64,000 nucleotides of DNA from positions 4,385,900 to 4,449,899 of the forward strand of contig LNAC01000038.1 of the NCBI GenBank assembly GCA_002007465.1, given 5' to 3'. Numbering within the stretch: position 1 is the stretch's first letter; every line of letters begins with the position of its first letter. Both the position numbers and the translations under genes were made by a program. Shown piece after piece: positions 1-12,063 of this stretch. Below the pieces are notes generated by a model. It worked only from the letters and a program-made list of their open reading frames with translations. It was not told the origin of the DNA and ran no database searches. The DNA comes from Ailurus styani. Lineage: Eukaryota > Chordata > Mammalia > Carnivora > Ailuridae.

Positions 1-189
1 GTTGATTGTCTGTCTTTGGCTCAGGTCATGATCCCAGGGTCCTGAGAAGTAGCTCTGCATTGGGCTCACTGCTCAGCCAGGAGCCTGCTTCCCTCTCAGC
101 CCTCCTTCCTCCCACTCCTGCTTGTGTGCACGCGCTCTCTCTCTCTCTGTCTGAAATAAATAAATAAATAAATAAAATCTTTAAAAAAT
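1..189 (+). mobile_element. Can-SINE, 5' end cut off by window edge
   Basis: The window opens inside a tRNA-derived carnivore SINE. Visible are the B-box-like part GGCTCAGGTCATGATCCCAG, the GGAGCCTGCTTCCCTCTC body, a CT-rich stretch and the tail AAATAAATAAATAAATAAAATCTTTAAAAAA. The body is diverged (GAGAAGTAGCTCTGCATTG replaces the usual GGGATCGAGCCCCGCATCG), so it is an older copy. The RNA would be a Pol III transcript and is non-coding. Confidence 0.93.
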
Positions 190-1905
190 GAATTCATAAT
201 CATAATTATTATATAGCATCTGCTAACACGATAACAATGGTTTTGTTATTATAAAATGTCCCACTCTTTGGTACCAATGGAAAAAAAGTAACTGGGGGTA
301 ACACATGTGTTTAAATAAAAAAAAAATAAAATTTCTAGCTTTGTGGCCTTTATGGAAAGAATAAAAATTAATACATACACTCTTGATGGGATCACCAGTT
401 GAACATGAAGCATCAGTGACAGATTGAGGGATTTTATCATCGTCACTGTACCATCAGAATTTAGTTTTCACCTCTTAATTTCTCTACTGTTCTTTAACAT
501 TAATGTTTCTATTTCAACTTTTTTCTATATAGTTGAAAGAGAAAAAATTATATACAGAAACTTGCTTAAAGCAAAAACTGAAACACCGTATTCATAGCAT
601 ATTTCTAAACGGGAAGCTGGGTGTAAAAGTTATATTTCGAGTAGATTGGATAAACATTTCTATAGCATATGACTTCCATAGAGGGATAAAGAGAAAAAAA
701 AAACATAGAAAGAATGTGTTCAGTGACAAATTGGGAAATTGAAAGCTTTGGGAAGAGATGATTGATGAAAACTATCAAGGTCCATGCAATAATAAAAACA
801 TATTAATATTGTGTTAAAGTAACTTTCAGCATGGTACTTTGTTGTAAAGCTTCTCAATTCCCACTTTTTCACCTCTAGGACAGTCATTAAAATCTGCTTC
901 ACAGAGGTTTGGTTGACATCTTATAGAATAAGAAAGATTCAAGATTTGGACAACTAGGCAAGAAAAAGTACAAATAGAACAAGAGGTGAGTACCACAACA
1001 CAGATTACAAACCCAGAGGAAGCAATATGTCAGAGCTGGAATTGCTTAGGGGTTAAAAATGTAACTGTGTCTTAAAAATCTCTGAAGATAAAGCAAGGGT
1101 TTCTAACAAATGGAATAGGGCAAAAGTCATTTATTTAGGGAGTTGGCCACTTGCAAACCACATTTAGGGGACATTTTGGGGGGCATGCATTCTAAATATG
1201 TATATATTTCTGTTCTGATTCTGTAACTCTACAATAGTAACGTTTTCCAACTATGTTGCTATGACTGAGTATATCTCGGTTTCACTTCTTAAAGTGTCTG
1301 CCAAAATCTTATTAGAGGGCTGTTGAGGAAGCATGTATAAGATGTGCAATCACAATATTGTGTGTAATGGGAATACACACACACTGTAAATTCTATTAGT
1401 AGAAAATTGAGAAAATCACCATCAATGCATCTAATTTGAAGTGCTACATAAATGAAACACAATGACAGTAAATTATTTTAAGGAAAAACATGGTGCAGAA
1501 GAATGTCTATTATCATACCATTAAAAAAAATGGAAGGCACACAAGAACTTTTCACTTACATGAATTCTCAATGAGCCACTTTATAGATAGTGACTCCTCT
1601 GAGGAAGGGTTCTGGAAAATTCTGGAACTGAAGTTCAAGGGTAAATTATTCTTCACAGTTTACTCCTTTTAATAATCTTGTTTTTCTTTTCTTTTTTTTA
1701 GCCACATGTCTGTACCATGTACTCAAATCAACAAAATGTAGATGTGAGAAATCTAAGTATTTCCTAACAAGTGTCACAAAGAATTTCTCATATTTTATAG
1801 ATAAAAAGAAAACCTATTAACTGTGATCTTTGTTTTAAATCCTCTGGATTTAAATAAAGAATAAGAAAAACTCAAGACATAATATGTGGAGATATTGAGG
1901 TACTT
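190..1905. other. unassigned AT-rich intergenic stretch
   Basis: No repeat family, exon or RNA gene was recognised. Short open frames of about 60-70 codons (for example 533-742 +) have lysine/isoleucine-rich translations as expected of AT-rich non-coding DNA and show no domain. Confidence 0.5.
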
Positions 1906-2093
1906 ATTTTTTTTAAGATTTATTTCTTTTGGAGAGAGCATGAGCACTAGTTGGGGGGGAGGGGCAGAGGGAGAGGGAGAATCAGACTCTCCGCTGGGCG
2001 TGGAGCCTATTGTGGGGCTGGATCCCAGGACCCTGAGATCATGACTTGAGCCTAAGGCAGATGCTTAACTGACTGAGCCACTTAGGCACCCCC
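1906..2093 (-). mobile_element. Can-SINE (older subfamily), minus
   Basis: Read on the + strand it begins with the T-rich tail and AAGATTTATTT, runs through GGGGCAGAGGGAGAGGGAGA, and ends with GATCATGACTTGAGCC and CTGAGCCACTTAGGCACCCC, the reverse complement of the SINE head. The head has several substitutions (TTAGGCACC for CCAGGCGCC). No clear target-site duplication was found, which fits an old insertion. Confidence 0.93.
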
Positions 2094-2667
2094 AGGGACC
2101 CCAATTTTGAGTTACTTGTTGAAGAATGCAACATGATACTTTGAAATATTTTTGTTTTAATAAATGAATATGCAAATGAGAGTATACATATAAGGTTCTT
2201 TTTTGTTGTTTCTAAATAGTAAAATAATTGAAGAATATTTTGTTATGATCACCACATTGCCAAGTTTGTTTCCTATTGTTACGTGGTTACTTTCTCATCT
2301 TGTCATGTTTCCATGCCCTTCAATATTAGTCAGGGATTTCCAGAGAAACAGACTAACCACTGGTCATGTGGTAGTAGTTGTATTTATTAGTTTATTACTT
2401 TCTTCAACTATTCATTCCATATTCCCTTTGCTGTCAGTAAGCACCTCAGCCATTCATGGCTCTTGATCTGTGAGGTGACTCAAATCTTCATTCTCAAAAG
2501 GACTGGGCCATTCATAGTGCTGCGGGGACTGTGTTGTTACAGTTTTCCATTGATTTTAATCACTGGGCATGGTGATATTAAGAGCTGCCCTACGGGATCT
2601 CCTGTATTCTATATATGTGCTTGCTTACCTCTATTGCGCAGTATTGTGCAGTAGTAATACAACTTTC

Positions 2668-2869
2668 TTTTTTTTTTTAAAGATTTTATTTATTTATTTG
2701 ACACAGAGAGAGATCAGATCACAAGTAGGCATAGAGGCAGGCAGAGAGAGAGGAGGAAGCAGGCTCCCTGCCAAGCAGGGATCCCGATGCAGGCCTCGAT
2801 CCCAGGACCCTGAGATCATGACCTGAGCCGAAGACAGAGGCTTTACCCACTGAGCCACCCAGGCGCCCC
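2668..2869 (-). mobile_element. young Can-SINE with perfect 15-bp TSD, minus
   Basis: Poly(T) and AAAGATTTTATTTATTTATT, the mustelid-like ACAAGTAGGCATAGAGGCAG, then CTGAGCCACCCAGGCGCCCC. It is flanked by the direct repeat AGTAATACAACTTTC at 2653-2667 and 2870-2884, an exact target-site duplication. It interrupts the ERVL remnant, so it is younger than that element. Confidence 0.97.
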
Positions 2870-3701
2870 AGTAATACAACTTTCATTTGGTAATCAATAT
2901 GAATCAGCCCAGTCAATAAAATAACTTTCCTTGGCTTGTTGATTCAGAATATTGAGAAGCCCAACATGACCAAGGGGCAGTCTTAGCTTCTAATTCAATG
3001 GGAGCATTGCTGTGTCGCCTGGTGGAAAGCTTCCACTTTATTGATGGCTTCGGAAAGAGGCTAACTGGGATCCATAGAAACAGTCATTCTATCTGATAGA
3101 TTTTTTTTTTTAATTTTCTTCTGTTGAAATAACTTTTTGGTGAACATTCACATGGGACACAAATATCTTTGCTTTCTTCTTCACCCATTCAGAGAGCTCC
3201 TCCCCAGACGTCCTTGTCACTAATTCATGTCCACAACCCATGATTCAGTATATACTGGCCATTTTTCCTTCCAAACAAAATAATCATCCAGCACCTCTCC
3301 AAGTTTTGCTCACTGGGAAGATTTCCCTTCACAACTGTCCTTAAAGGGTATCCTAGAAAGGAGCTTTTGTGCCTCAGCTGTCCGTTTTCGGTTGTGCCTG
3401 CATCTTTTTCAGAACTAGTGTAAACCAGGCCTGAGCCTTCTCTTCCTCTGTTGTATGGTCAAAGGGGACACCCCCTGAGGTCATAGTTGTAGGCTAGGAG
3501 ACAGAATGTAGTGGACCAAAGGAATCATGGGTGTTTGGATCACTTCTTCATATAATTTACTTGTGTCTTCACAGCCTGCTCAGGCTGATATTGTACATTC
3601 CACTTCCGGTTGATGATGGGGTGCCACTGTGCATGCCCAGCATAATATCTGGGTGAGTCAGATAACACCTAGTTCATGATTGGCAGCCTAGGTTGCATGT
3701 G

Positions 3702-4001
<300 letters not shown>

Positions 4002-5092
4002 GGTAGGGAATTGCTTTTAAACTCTGAGGGATTGCACTATAGTTCACCTATAGTGGACTGTCACAAGCTCAAAACACCATTCCTGTTGGCCACTGACATT
4101 CCAATCACCATTGGATCTACTGATCATATGGTCAAAGCAGTAGAGCAACTCACACAGCAGTCTGGACTCATTACATTCTCCTTCTGTTTTGGGCCCTACT
4201 CAAAATTAGCAGCTCTTGGGTCACTCAGTAAAAGGGTCAGAGTTACATACCCAACTAACGACTATGCTGTCTCTAAAATCCAAAGAGGCCCACTTGGTGG
4301 TGTGCCTCTTTATTCATTGTAGGAGAGCCCAGATGTACCCACTTATTCTCAGTCTTAGAAGGGGTATCTCAACATGCCCCACACCCTGTTCATTGGGAAA
4401 TTTCACTGAGGTCGAAGGCCCTGAATTTTTGTTGGATTTATTTTCTACCTTTTGACACACAAATGTCTTATCAATAAGTCTAGAGTCTAGCTGCTTCTTG
4501 CTTACCCAGTCTCATAAGGATAATGTCATTAATGTAATGGATTAATGTGATACCTTATTGAAGGGTAAGGTGGTAAGATACCTCCAAATTAAATTATGAC
4601 ATAGGGTAGGAGAGTTGATACATCCCTGAGGTAGGATAATTAGGGTATATTACTCCCCTTCCTTCTGAAAGCAAACTAAATCTGGTGATCTTTATCAACA
4701 TGTCATTTACATGCCCTTGAGCTGGGAATTCAAACCCTTGAGATCATTCTTCACTTTCTCCACTTTGTACAGAGACATTAGGAACAATCGGTTTATCTCA
4801 TTTTATTCATTTGTTTAACTAAAATATTCAAAGGTATCATATACCTGGTTCATCAATCCCTTGCTTCATAAGTATTGGATTAGGAGCATCCAGTGTTGAT
4901 ATTTTGTGCTTCTCTATAGCCACATTACAAGATGAACTGTCAGTGCTCTCTTTCTTCCTGGAAATAGAGTTGTTAGTGTCTTAAATCTAATCAGAATAGA
5001 GATCTGATTCTAGAAATTGCAAGACCAATTAAGAAAATTCATTCTTGAGATCATATTCCTCACTACCAGTACCATATCACCATACCTGTTTT

Positions 5093-5606
5093 AATCAGGG
5101 TTCTCCAGAGAAACACAACCAAGAGGGTGCATGTGTGTCTGTCTGTGCGTCTGTGTGTGTGTGTGTGTGTGAGTGTAAAGAAAGGGAAAGAGACAGAGAG
5201 ATACTTATTTTGATAAGTTGGTTCACGTGATTATAGAGCTCCACAAGCCCAAAATATGAAGAGTGGGGCAGCAAGTTGAAATTTAATGTTGCAGTTCAAG
5301 TTCAAAGGTAGTCATTTAGGTAAAGGCCAGTGTTGCAGTTCAAGTTTGAATAGATCAAGTCTGAAGGTCATCTTCTGGTAGAATTCCTTCTCACCTGGGG
5401 AAAGTCAGTGTTTTGTTCTTTGGTTCAGGCCCTTAATTGATTGGATGAAATCGATTGACACTATGGAGGGCAATCTGCTTTACTCAAAATTCATTGATTT
5501 AAATTTAATCTCATCCAAAATACCTTTGCAGAAAAATCTGGAATAATGTTTGACCAAATATTTAGGTGTCACAACCCAGACAAGCTAACGCATAAAAATT
5601 AACCAT
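5093..5606 (-). mobile_element. MLT2-class LTR (5' LTR of the ERVL remnant), minus
   Basis: On the + strand it starts AATCAGGGTTCTCCAGAGAA and contains GGCCCTTAATTGATTGGATG, GAGGGCAATCTGCTTTACTC and AATGTTTGACCAAATATTTA, ending GCATAAAAATTAACCATC. This is the reverse complement of the MLT2 layout, whose 5' end reads like GGTTAATTTTTATG. A GT microsatellite (5126-5175) lies near the 3' end of the LTR. Confidence 0.85.
5126..5175. repeat. GT-rich microsatellite
   Basis: Imperfect GTGTCTGTCTGTGC followed by an uninterrupted TGTGTGTGTGTGTG run, inside the MLT2 LTR. Confidence 0.9.
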
Positions 5607-5829
5607 CCTCCTTTATATTAGCATGCAGCCTAAAATTGTGTATTTGTCATTATATACCAAATGCATTTTTATTTAAAGAGGTTTTACTATTTCTAGCATT
5701 TTTTAGGAAAAAAAATAAATTTTATTAACTGTTTAAATTCTTTCATTATTTTTTCATTTCTCAATGGGTTAGTAAAATTAAACTATATTTCTTCTTTTTA
5801 TATAAACACCTTTATCACATGTTTAATCA

Positions 5830-6215
5830 GCTTTTCCTGGGGTGATGAATAATCCCCGATCTCAGTGGCTTACAAAAACAAATGTTTATTTCTTCCTCTA
5901 ACTTTGCATCTGTAGGGCTCAGCTGGACTCCACAAGCTTTTGCATTCTAAAACTCAGGCTGAGGAAATATCTGCTCTGTGGACATGATATTGTTACTGAA
6001 GAGAACTCAAGAGAGGCAAGTGTAAGGTTTTGAATCTTAAGGACTTGACTTGGGCTGAGCACACTGCTCTTCTTCACACAGTCTGTTGCTCAAAGTCATT
6101 CATGTGGGAAAGACCAGAGTTGATGGGGTGGGAATGAACATTTTCTCTACTTTACTGAAATGTAGCACAGAGTCATATGGGAAAAAGCAAAGAGGTATAA
6201 TATTACTGTAAATAA
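5830..6215 (-). mobile_element. ancient LTR-like interspersed repeat, family unresolved
   Basis: The left part reads CCCGATCTCAGTGGCTTACA then AACAAATGTTTATTTCTTCC, the reverse complement of the polyadenylation end seen in MLT1-class LTRs. Further right, CAAAGTCATTCATGTGGGAA and GTTGATGGGGTGGGAA fit the body of a common ancient mammalian repeat. It is too diverged to place by eye. Confidence 0.55.
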
Positions 6216-6228
6216 GTAGTTAAGAGCT

Positions 6229-6275
6229 GTAAATCATCATCATCATTATCATCACTATCATCATCATCATCATCT
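6229..6275. repeat. (CAT)n microsatellite
   Basis: Imperfect ATCATCATCATC run with interruptions (ATTATCATCACTATC). Confidence 0.95.
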
Positions 6276-6519
6276 AAGACAGAGCTACTAAAGAAATACA
6301 TTGTACCCAGCTGCATAACATTTTAATAAGTAGGAGGCAGTTTTTTCCTAAGTCAACCTGATTCCTCTGCTGAAAAAAATATTCTTTCACATTAATTCAT
6401 AGTGGAAACATAAGCATCATGATTAACATGGCTAACTTTCAATACACTCCAAAACAGTTCTGTCTGGAGGAGGATTATGGAAATCTGTAGCAAAGGCACA
6501 TCATGATAAAAACCTAAGA

Positions 6520-6745
6520 ACAGTAGTAGTTTTGTTTGTTGTACATTTATATTGTTTCAGGCTCTTCTACATGCTTGATTGGCATCTTATTTAATGGTCA
6601 TAAACTTCATATGGAGCAATTACTTTCATTATCTCCATTTTAAAGATGAGAAAACTGAGGCAATGAAAGTTTACCCAGGTACCTGTGAATAAATAAGAAG
6701 TAGCAGAATCAGAATTCAACTTCAAGCACGTAAGAGCCACAGCAT
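6520..6745 (+). mobile_element. MIR SINE, plus
   Basis: The core TTATCTCCATTTTAAAGATG, AGAAAACTGAGGCAATGAAA and the 3' part AGCAGAATCAGAATTCAACT follow the order of a MIR element. MIRs are ancient mammalian SINEs with LINE2-related tails. Confidence 0.85.
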
Positions 6746-7803
6746 CGCACTGCTACTACTATGATAGGAAGTCATAAATACCATCTTATTTTAACATAAT
6801 AAATGCCACTGTGCTTTTTTCATTAAAAATGCCTAATAAATGTTTATAACATGTGTGTTTGAAATTTATATGGTTTCTTCTTAAAAGTATATGAAAATAT
6901 AGAAGCATAGATTCTCAAGATAACTTTATCTAAAGATCTTTGGAAGCATTTACACAAATAGAAACATGTATTTTCCATGAGGATAGAAGGTTGGAGTGAT
7001 GGATTCTACATTCACAGATTTAAATATAGGCAATAGATAATTTGACTTAATCAGAATCCACAGGAGTTATTTTTGAAGACATTCTTATCATTAGTCTCAT
7101 CAGTTTCTGTCAGATAGTCATATTATGAATTTCTCTCTGTCATGTATATCATTAAGAGACAAAACATAAGTTGTATATTTGTTTTCAAGATTATCTTTAG
7201 GAAGTTAACTTTTAGCATCCATGTTAATGACACTATGATTTTTAAAGCATTAGTTAAAAAAAACCTAACAGCTATATTTAATTATAGAAATCAAATTAAG
7301 AATCTTATGTGACAATATAGGCTGCATGCATCTAAATCTGTTAAACTCTATAGACCATGCAACTTGAGTCATATATTGCTGGCAATGGAAATATAATGGC
7401 CTAAGTGTTTTTTAGTTGGAATGAGAAAATGCTAAGAGCTTTGAGTTGTTTAAAAATACACAAATAATATGAATTATGAATATATCCAAGCCCATAAAAA
7501 CCTTATTATATCTTATCGGAATCATTACAAGAAACCTCTTATTTGACATGCTCAGCATGCCTTTTGACACACCTGGATCTTCATAAGGAAAAAACAGGTG
7601 TATTTGCAATAGTTTCTCCATTCCCTACTAAACAGTACACAAGGAAGAGATTCAAAAACACATAAAACGGAAACAATATATATTTTGACATTAGAAGTGA
7701 CTTACACAATGTCCCAAGGTGATGGTAGTGGTGGGTACAAAAAATGGGTTTGTTGAATAAGCAGATTATGTGTGATAGTACCTGTGTATCATACAAAGAA
7801 GAA
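6746..7803. other. unassigned AT-rich stretch
   Basis: No recognised repeat or exon. Two overlapping minus-strand open frames (7412-7621 and 7581-7796) translate to hydrophobic, low-complexity peptides without recognisable domains; I regard them as chance. Confidence 0.45.
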
Positions 7804-7818
7804 TTTTTACTTACTTTT

Positions 7819-8026
7819 AAAAAAAGATTTATTTATTTATTTGGAAGAGAAAGATTGAGGGAGTGAGAGTGGCGAGAGGGGCAGCGAGAGAATGAGAGAA
7901 TCCCCAAGCAGACTCCCCGCAGAGCTCAGAGCCTGACGCAGGGCTCCATCCTCTGACCTTAAAATCGTGACCTGAGCCTAAATCAAGAGTCAGGTACTTA
8001 ACCGAATGAGCTACCATGTGGCCCCT
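7819..8026 (-). mobile_element. Can-SINE (older), minus
   Basis: AAAAAAGATTTATTTATTTA tail, GGCGAGAGGGGCAGCGAGAG, then GACCTGAGCC and GAGCTACCATGTGGCCCC at the diverged head. Flanked by 15-bp direct repeats at about 7804-7818 and 8027-8041 (TTTTTACTTACTTTT versus TTTTTACTTAATTTT, one mismatch). Confidence 0.93.
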
Positions 8027-8041
8027 TTTTTACTTAATTTT

Positions 8042-8587
8042 GAACACTCCTAAAAATATTTTTGAAGATAAGGCTTATTTTACTGTCTATACATACACTT
8101 TACAATTACTATCGTACAATTTAAATAGGTTTAGGAAATTGTATGAACTCCACAAAACTGATCACATATGCATCTGTTCAAAATTACACATCATGGTACC
8201 ACTCCTTATAAAGGATTTAAAAAAGTGGGTTCATTTGATTGGTTGAAAATCATTCTATAGAAAGGTAATATTTGAGGAAAAACTTTCGTCATTATTATAG
8301 CGAATGAAATAAGTATCTGGAGAAAGAGCACAAGTGAAAATTATAAAAGCATGCAAGTTTCTCTTATATAGCCAATTTCCTCTTCATTCACTTGCCAGGA
8401 TTCAGCATTACTTATCAAAACTCAGTGATGGCTCTTTTGAGTTTAAATCTTCACTATTATTGCTGGCAGTGAAGCAGGAAACAAGAAGAATCTAGGATAG
8501 GAGTTGGGAATTTGAAAAGCCAAACAGTACACTTCTGACACTTGCATTTTTCATACATCTTGGCCTTTGATGCTGCTAATATGTATG

Positions 8588-8588
<1 letters not shown>
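8042..8588. other. unassigned AT-rich stretch
   Basis: No recognised repeat, RNA gene or exon. Confidence 0.4.

Positions 8589-8624
<36 letters not shown>
8589..8624. repeat. (TA)18 microsatellite
   Basis: Uninterrupted TA dinucleotide run of about 36 bases. Perfect runs of this length are usually length-polymorphic. Confidence 0.97.
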
Positions 8625-8626
<2 letters not shown>

Positions 8627-8659
8627 AAAGAACAGATATGTAAGATCTACCTTCTTAAA

Positions 8660-8881
8660 TTTCTAAGTACAGTACAGTTTTCCAATTTTAAGCACACTTT
8701 TTTTTTTTGCAGCAGATCTCTCAAACATATTCATCTTGCGTAACTGAAACTTTATACTCCTTGAACAGCAATTCCCCATTTCTCTCTCCCCCGCCCCAGC
8801 TCCTGGCAACCATCATTCTACTTTCTGCTTCAATGAATTTGACTATTTTAGATATCTCGTATAAGTGAGAAGCCAGATATT
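8660..8881 (-). mobile_element. L1 LINE 3' region fragment, minus
   Basis: CCCCGCCCCAGCTCCTGGCA, ACCATCATTCTACTTTCTGC, ATGAATTTGACTATTTTAGA and TCGTATAAGTGAGA are the reverse complement of a mammalian L1 3'-untranslated region. Confidence 0.85.
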
Positions 8882-9135
8882 GCTAATATTTACTCCATCT
8901 CTAAAAATTTATCTTCTGGAAACAAGATCTGAAATTTGTAACTTGATGCTTATCTAATATTTTTGAAAATATTTTTCCTCTTACTTTCTTATTTGTCATC
9001 ATAGGAAGCATGGGGAGAGTTCTTCAGAAGCAAATCACATTGAAACTACATTTCTTTATAATATGGGTATTCATTAAAATTTAGTATTCTATTATGCATT
9101 TTAAATTATTTTATTTTTTTTATTGACTGTAGATT

Positions 9136-9533
9136 GTATTAGTTTTCTACGATTAAGTAATTTAGTGTTACAGACTGGGTAGAACAAGGGAAATGTATTT
9201 CCTCACATTTATGGAAGCTAGAAGTCCAAGATCAAGTGTAAGCAGGGTTAATTTCCTGTGGGAGCCCCTCTTTCTTGTTTGTAGATCCCTGTCTTCTTCT
9301 AATGTCTTCACATGGTCTTTCCCTCTCTGTGTATTTGTGTATATGGTAACAATCTCTTCTTACAGGACTAGTTGTATTGGATTAGGGTCCATCACCATTA
9401 AACTCATTGAACCTTAACTATTTCTTTGAAGAACCTAATTCCAAAGAGAGTCACATTTTGAAGCATTGGGAATTAAGACTTCAACATATGAATTTTGGGA
9501 AGGGGCATAATTCAGCTCATAACATTGATATCA
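9136..9533 (-). mobile_element. MLT1-class MaLR LTR, minus
   Basis: On the + strand it runs TGTATTAGTTTTCTACGATT, CTAGAAGTCCAAGATCAAGT, TGTCTTCACATGG, TTGGATTAGGGTCC and ends TTCAACATATGAATTTTGGG then CAGCTCATAACA. This is the reverse complement of an MLT1-type solo LTR, which starts TGTTATG... and ends ...AATACA. Confidence 0.9.
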
Positions 9534-9770
9534 TTAGACTATATTGACTTGCTTATGTGGAACAAAATACAAAAACTGAAAGTTATGAAACAGTATTTAA
9601 TATAATTCAGATTTCTAATTAATTGTTCAGTATACAAGATGTATCACAGAGGAATATCTTCTACCAAAAATAACATAAAAATTTTAAGAATTAAAAGAAG
9701 GGGAATATTATATTCTTTATATAGTGAAAGTGTTAAAACAATGTCTCTATTCCTGATTGTGTAAAACTCA

Positions 9771-9963
9771 AACCTGGGTGCCTGGGTGACTCAGTTGGTT
9801 GAGCAGCTGCCTTCGGCTCAGGTCATAGTCCCGGAGTCCCAGAATTGAGTCCCACATCAGGCTCCCAGCTTTGCAGGGAGTCTGCTTCTCCCTTTGACCT
9901 TCTCCCCTCTCATGTTCTCTCTCTCTCAAATACATAAATAAAATCTTAAAAAATAAAATAAAA
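9771..9963 (+). mobile_element. Can-SINE, plus
   Basis: Head GGGTGCCTGGGTGACTCAGT, CTGCCTTCGGCTCAGGTCAT and the CT-rich 3' part; tail AAATACATAAATAAAATCTT. Short flanking repeats TAAAACTCA lie at 9762-9770 and 9964-9972. Confidence 0.95.
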
Positions 9964-10264
9964 TAAAACTCAGCCCTTTGTCTCCTATCCCTTTCTCTCT
10001 TTGGGGAATCTCTTTCACCTTAATAGATCAACTTTCATAATGATCTCAGTCCTAATGATGGTCATATACATTCCTTGAGTTTCAACTTTAACTTTTATTA
10101 AGTCTCTTTTCACATATTGTTTCTTAAGTAACGCTTCTAATATTTCAAAGATAATACTGAAAAAATGAACACATCATATTCTTCTAAATCTTTCTCCTGA
10201 AAAATCAATGCTGTTTCCTTTTATTTTGCTCTCCTTTTTAAAAAAGGATTTTTAAAAAAATCCT

Positions 10265-10472
10265 GGTGTGTCTGGGTGGCTCAGTCTGTTGAGCATCCAA
10301 CTCTTGATTTCAGCTCAGGTCATGGTTTCGAGGTTGTGGAATCAAGCCCCATGTCATTGGTCTCCACGCTTGATGGGGAGTCTGCTTAAGATTCTCTCTC
10401 TCCCTCTCCCTCTACCCTGGCCCCACTCACACACTCTTTAAATAAAAAATAAATAAATAAAATATTAAAAAA
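10265..10472 (+). mobile_element. Can-SINE (older), plus
   Basis: GTGTCTGGGTGGCTCAGTCT, CAACTCTTGATTTCAGCTCA and TGATGGGGAGTCTGCTTAAG, ending in an AAATAAATAAATAAAATATT tail. The middle differs from the young type, indicating an older subfamily. Confidence 0.94.
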
Positions 10473-10618
10473 TATCTAACTCTAAAAGCAGATTTTCAAG
10501 TATAGTTTCATAATTCGTATTGTATCCTTATTTTTTCCATTTATACAAGCAGCCTCTAAATTGTACCATAGCAATTTACTTCTTGTTTATTTTTATTGTT
10601 GTCTCTAGCCTAGCACAT

Positions 10619-10688
10619 GCTATCATACAATCATCCTTTGCTATCATCCTATCATACTATCATCCTGTGCTATCATACTTCATCCTTT
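10619..10688 (+). repeat. imperfect CTATCAT tandem repeat
   Basis: Three partial units beginning GCTATCAT and ending in CATCCTTT or CATCCTGT (10619, 10640, 10669). A small decayed minisatellite with no evident function. Confidence 0.8.
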
Positions 10689-10898
10689 AATCCCTTAACA
10701 AGCCTCTTTAGCAGTCTCTTAAATTCTGATTTCTCTATCATATTCATGCTAAAACTTTTCTTGATTATTTTATCTGATTCCTATTTTTAACATAATATTT
10801 AATGGGCCTGACACCCATGTCCTTGACTCACACTGCTTATGGGAAAATGTTCAAACAGTACTGTCATTTACAGTCCTTCACATTTTAAGAGCATTTTA

Positions 10899-11114
10899 TT
10901 TTTTTTATTTTATTTTTTTTTAAGATTTTATTTATTTATTTGACACAGAGAGAGAGATTACAAGTAGGCAGAGAGGCAGGCAGAGAGACAGGGAGAGGAG
11001 GAAGCAGGCTCCCCGCTGAGCAGAGAGCCCGATGCGGGCCTCGATCCCAGGACGCTGAGATCATGACCTGAGCCGAAAGCAGAGGCTTTAACCCACTGAG
11101 CCACCCAGGCGCCC
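10899..11114 (-). mobile_element. young Can-SINE with perfect 14-bp TSD, minus
   Basis: T-rich tail, ACAAGTAGGCAGAGAGGCAG, AGCCCGATGCGGGCCTCGAT and the intact head CTGAGCCACCCAGGCGCCC. Flanked by TTAAGAGCATTTTA at 10885-10898 and 11115-11128, identical. Open frames across it are translations of SINE DNA and not genes. Confidence 0.97.
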
Positions 11115-11201
11115 TTAAGAGCATTTTAAATAGCAAGTAGTCTATCATTTTTTTATTTCTCCAATAAGCTTGCCATTTAAAAGGCTCACATATTTAGTTA
11201 C

Positions 11202-11765
11202 TGTATTCATTATCTGTTGCTGTGTGCAAATATTACCACAAACTTAGTGGCTTAAAATAACCAACATTTGTTTCTCTCAGTTTCTTAGTCCAGAGTCAGT
11301 GCATAGCTTAATTAGGTCCTTTGCGTCGAGGTCTCACGAGGCTGATCTCCATGTGTTGATTAGGGTAGAAGTCTCATATGAGGCTCAACTAGGGAAGCTT
11401 ACGTGGTTTGGGGCAACATTCAGCTCCTTGCAGGACACTGGACTGAAGACCTGTTTCTTTCTAGCTGTTGACTGGAAACCATCCCCGGCATCTTGCCTTG
11501 TGGTCTTTTCCGTAGGCAGTACAACTCATGGCAGCTTGAAATTTAAGAGTCAGCAAGGAAAATCTTCTATCAATATGGTCAGCACTTTTATGCAAAATAA
11601 CTGTGCACAGTTAATCAGTATGTACATCCTATCACATTTGCTGTATGCTCTTGAGTAGAAGCAAGTCTCACGCTCCATCCAGACCCGGGGGGACAAGATA
11701 ATACAAGGACATGAATACAAGGAGTTGGGTTTCACAGGAACCGCTCCAGGGTCTGTCTACCACAA
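11202..11765 (-). mobile_element. MaLR (MLT1-class) LTR, minus
   Basis: Starts TGTATTCATTATCTGTTGCT, continues CACAAACTTAGTGGCTTAAA, GAGGCTCAACTAGGGAAGCT and TTGCAGGACACTGGACTGAA, and ends GTCTGTCTACCACAA. This is the reverse complement of an MLT1-class LTR. A 119-codon frame (11299-11658, +) lies wholly inside it and is antisense LTR sequence, so it is not called as a gene. A related copy lies at 26527-27080. Confidence 0.8.
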
Positions 11766-11930
11766 CCACTTTTATATAAACCAAGACTTTCCTTGGCTAT
11801 GACTAAATGCATAATGTTTATCCTGATATTTTATTTTTCAGCTTTTCCATCTATGTTACTATATCCTCACCTTTCTCTTCAGAAAGCATCCTCTGACCAA
11901 TATAATCTCAGAACTATTATGAAAGTTATT

Positions 11931-12024
11931 GTGGGGTGCCTGGGTGGTTAAGTCAGTTAAGCATCTGACTTCAGCTCAGGTCCTAGGATGTGGCCCCATG
12001 TTGGGCTCCACGCTCAGCTTGGAG
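11931..12024 (+). mobile_element. 3'-truncated Can-SINE, plus
   Basis: Head GTGGGGTGCCTGGGTGGTTA, CTTCAGCTCAGGTCCTAGGA and GGGCTCCACGCTCAGCTTGG, then it stops without a CT-rich part or A tail. Loss of the 3' half implies later deletion. The break abuts the short duplication at 12025-12063. Confidence 0.9.
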
Positions 12025-12063
12025 TTTATATGACATTTTATGAGAACTTTATATGACATTTTA
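12025..12063 (+). repeat. 16-bp direct duplication
   Basis: TTTATATGACATTTTA occurs at 12025-12040 and again at 12048-12063, directly after the truncated SINE. It could be a footprint of the deletion repair. Confidence 0.85.

Noticed and set aside
4011..4322. 103-codon + frame
   Set aside because: Antisense to the ERVL pol remnant, no independent similarity.
11299..11658. 119-codon + frame
   Set aside because: Lies wholly inside the minus-strand MaLR LTR at 11202-11765; antisense repeat sequence.
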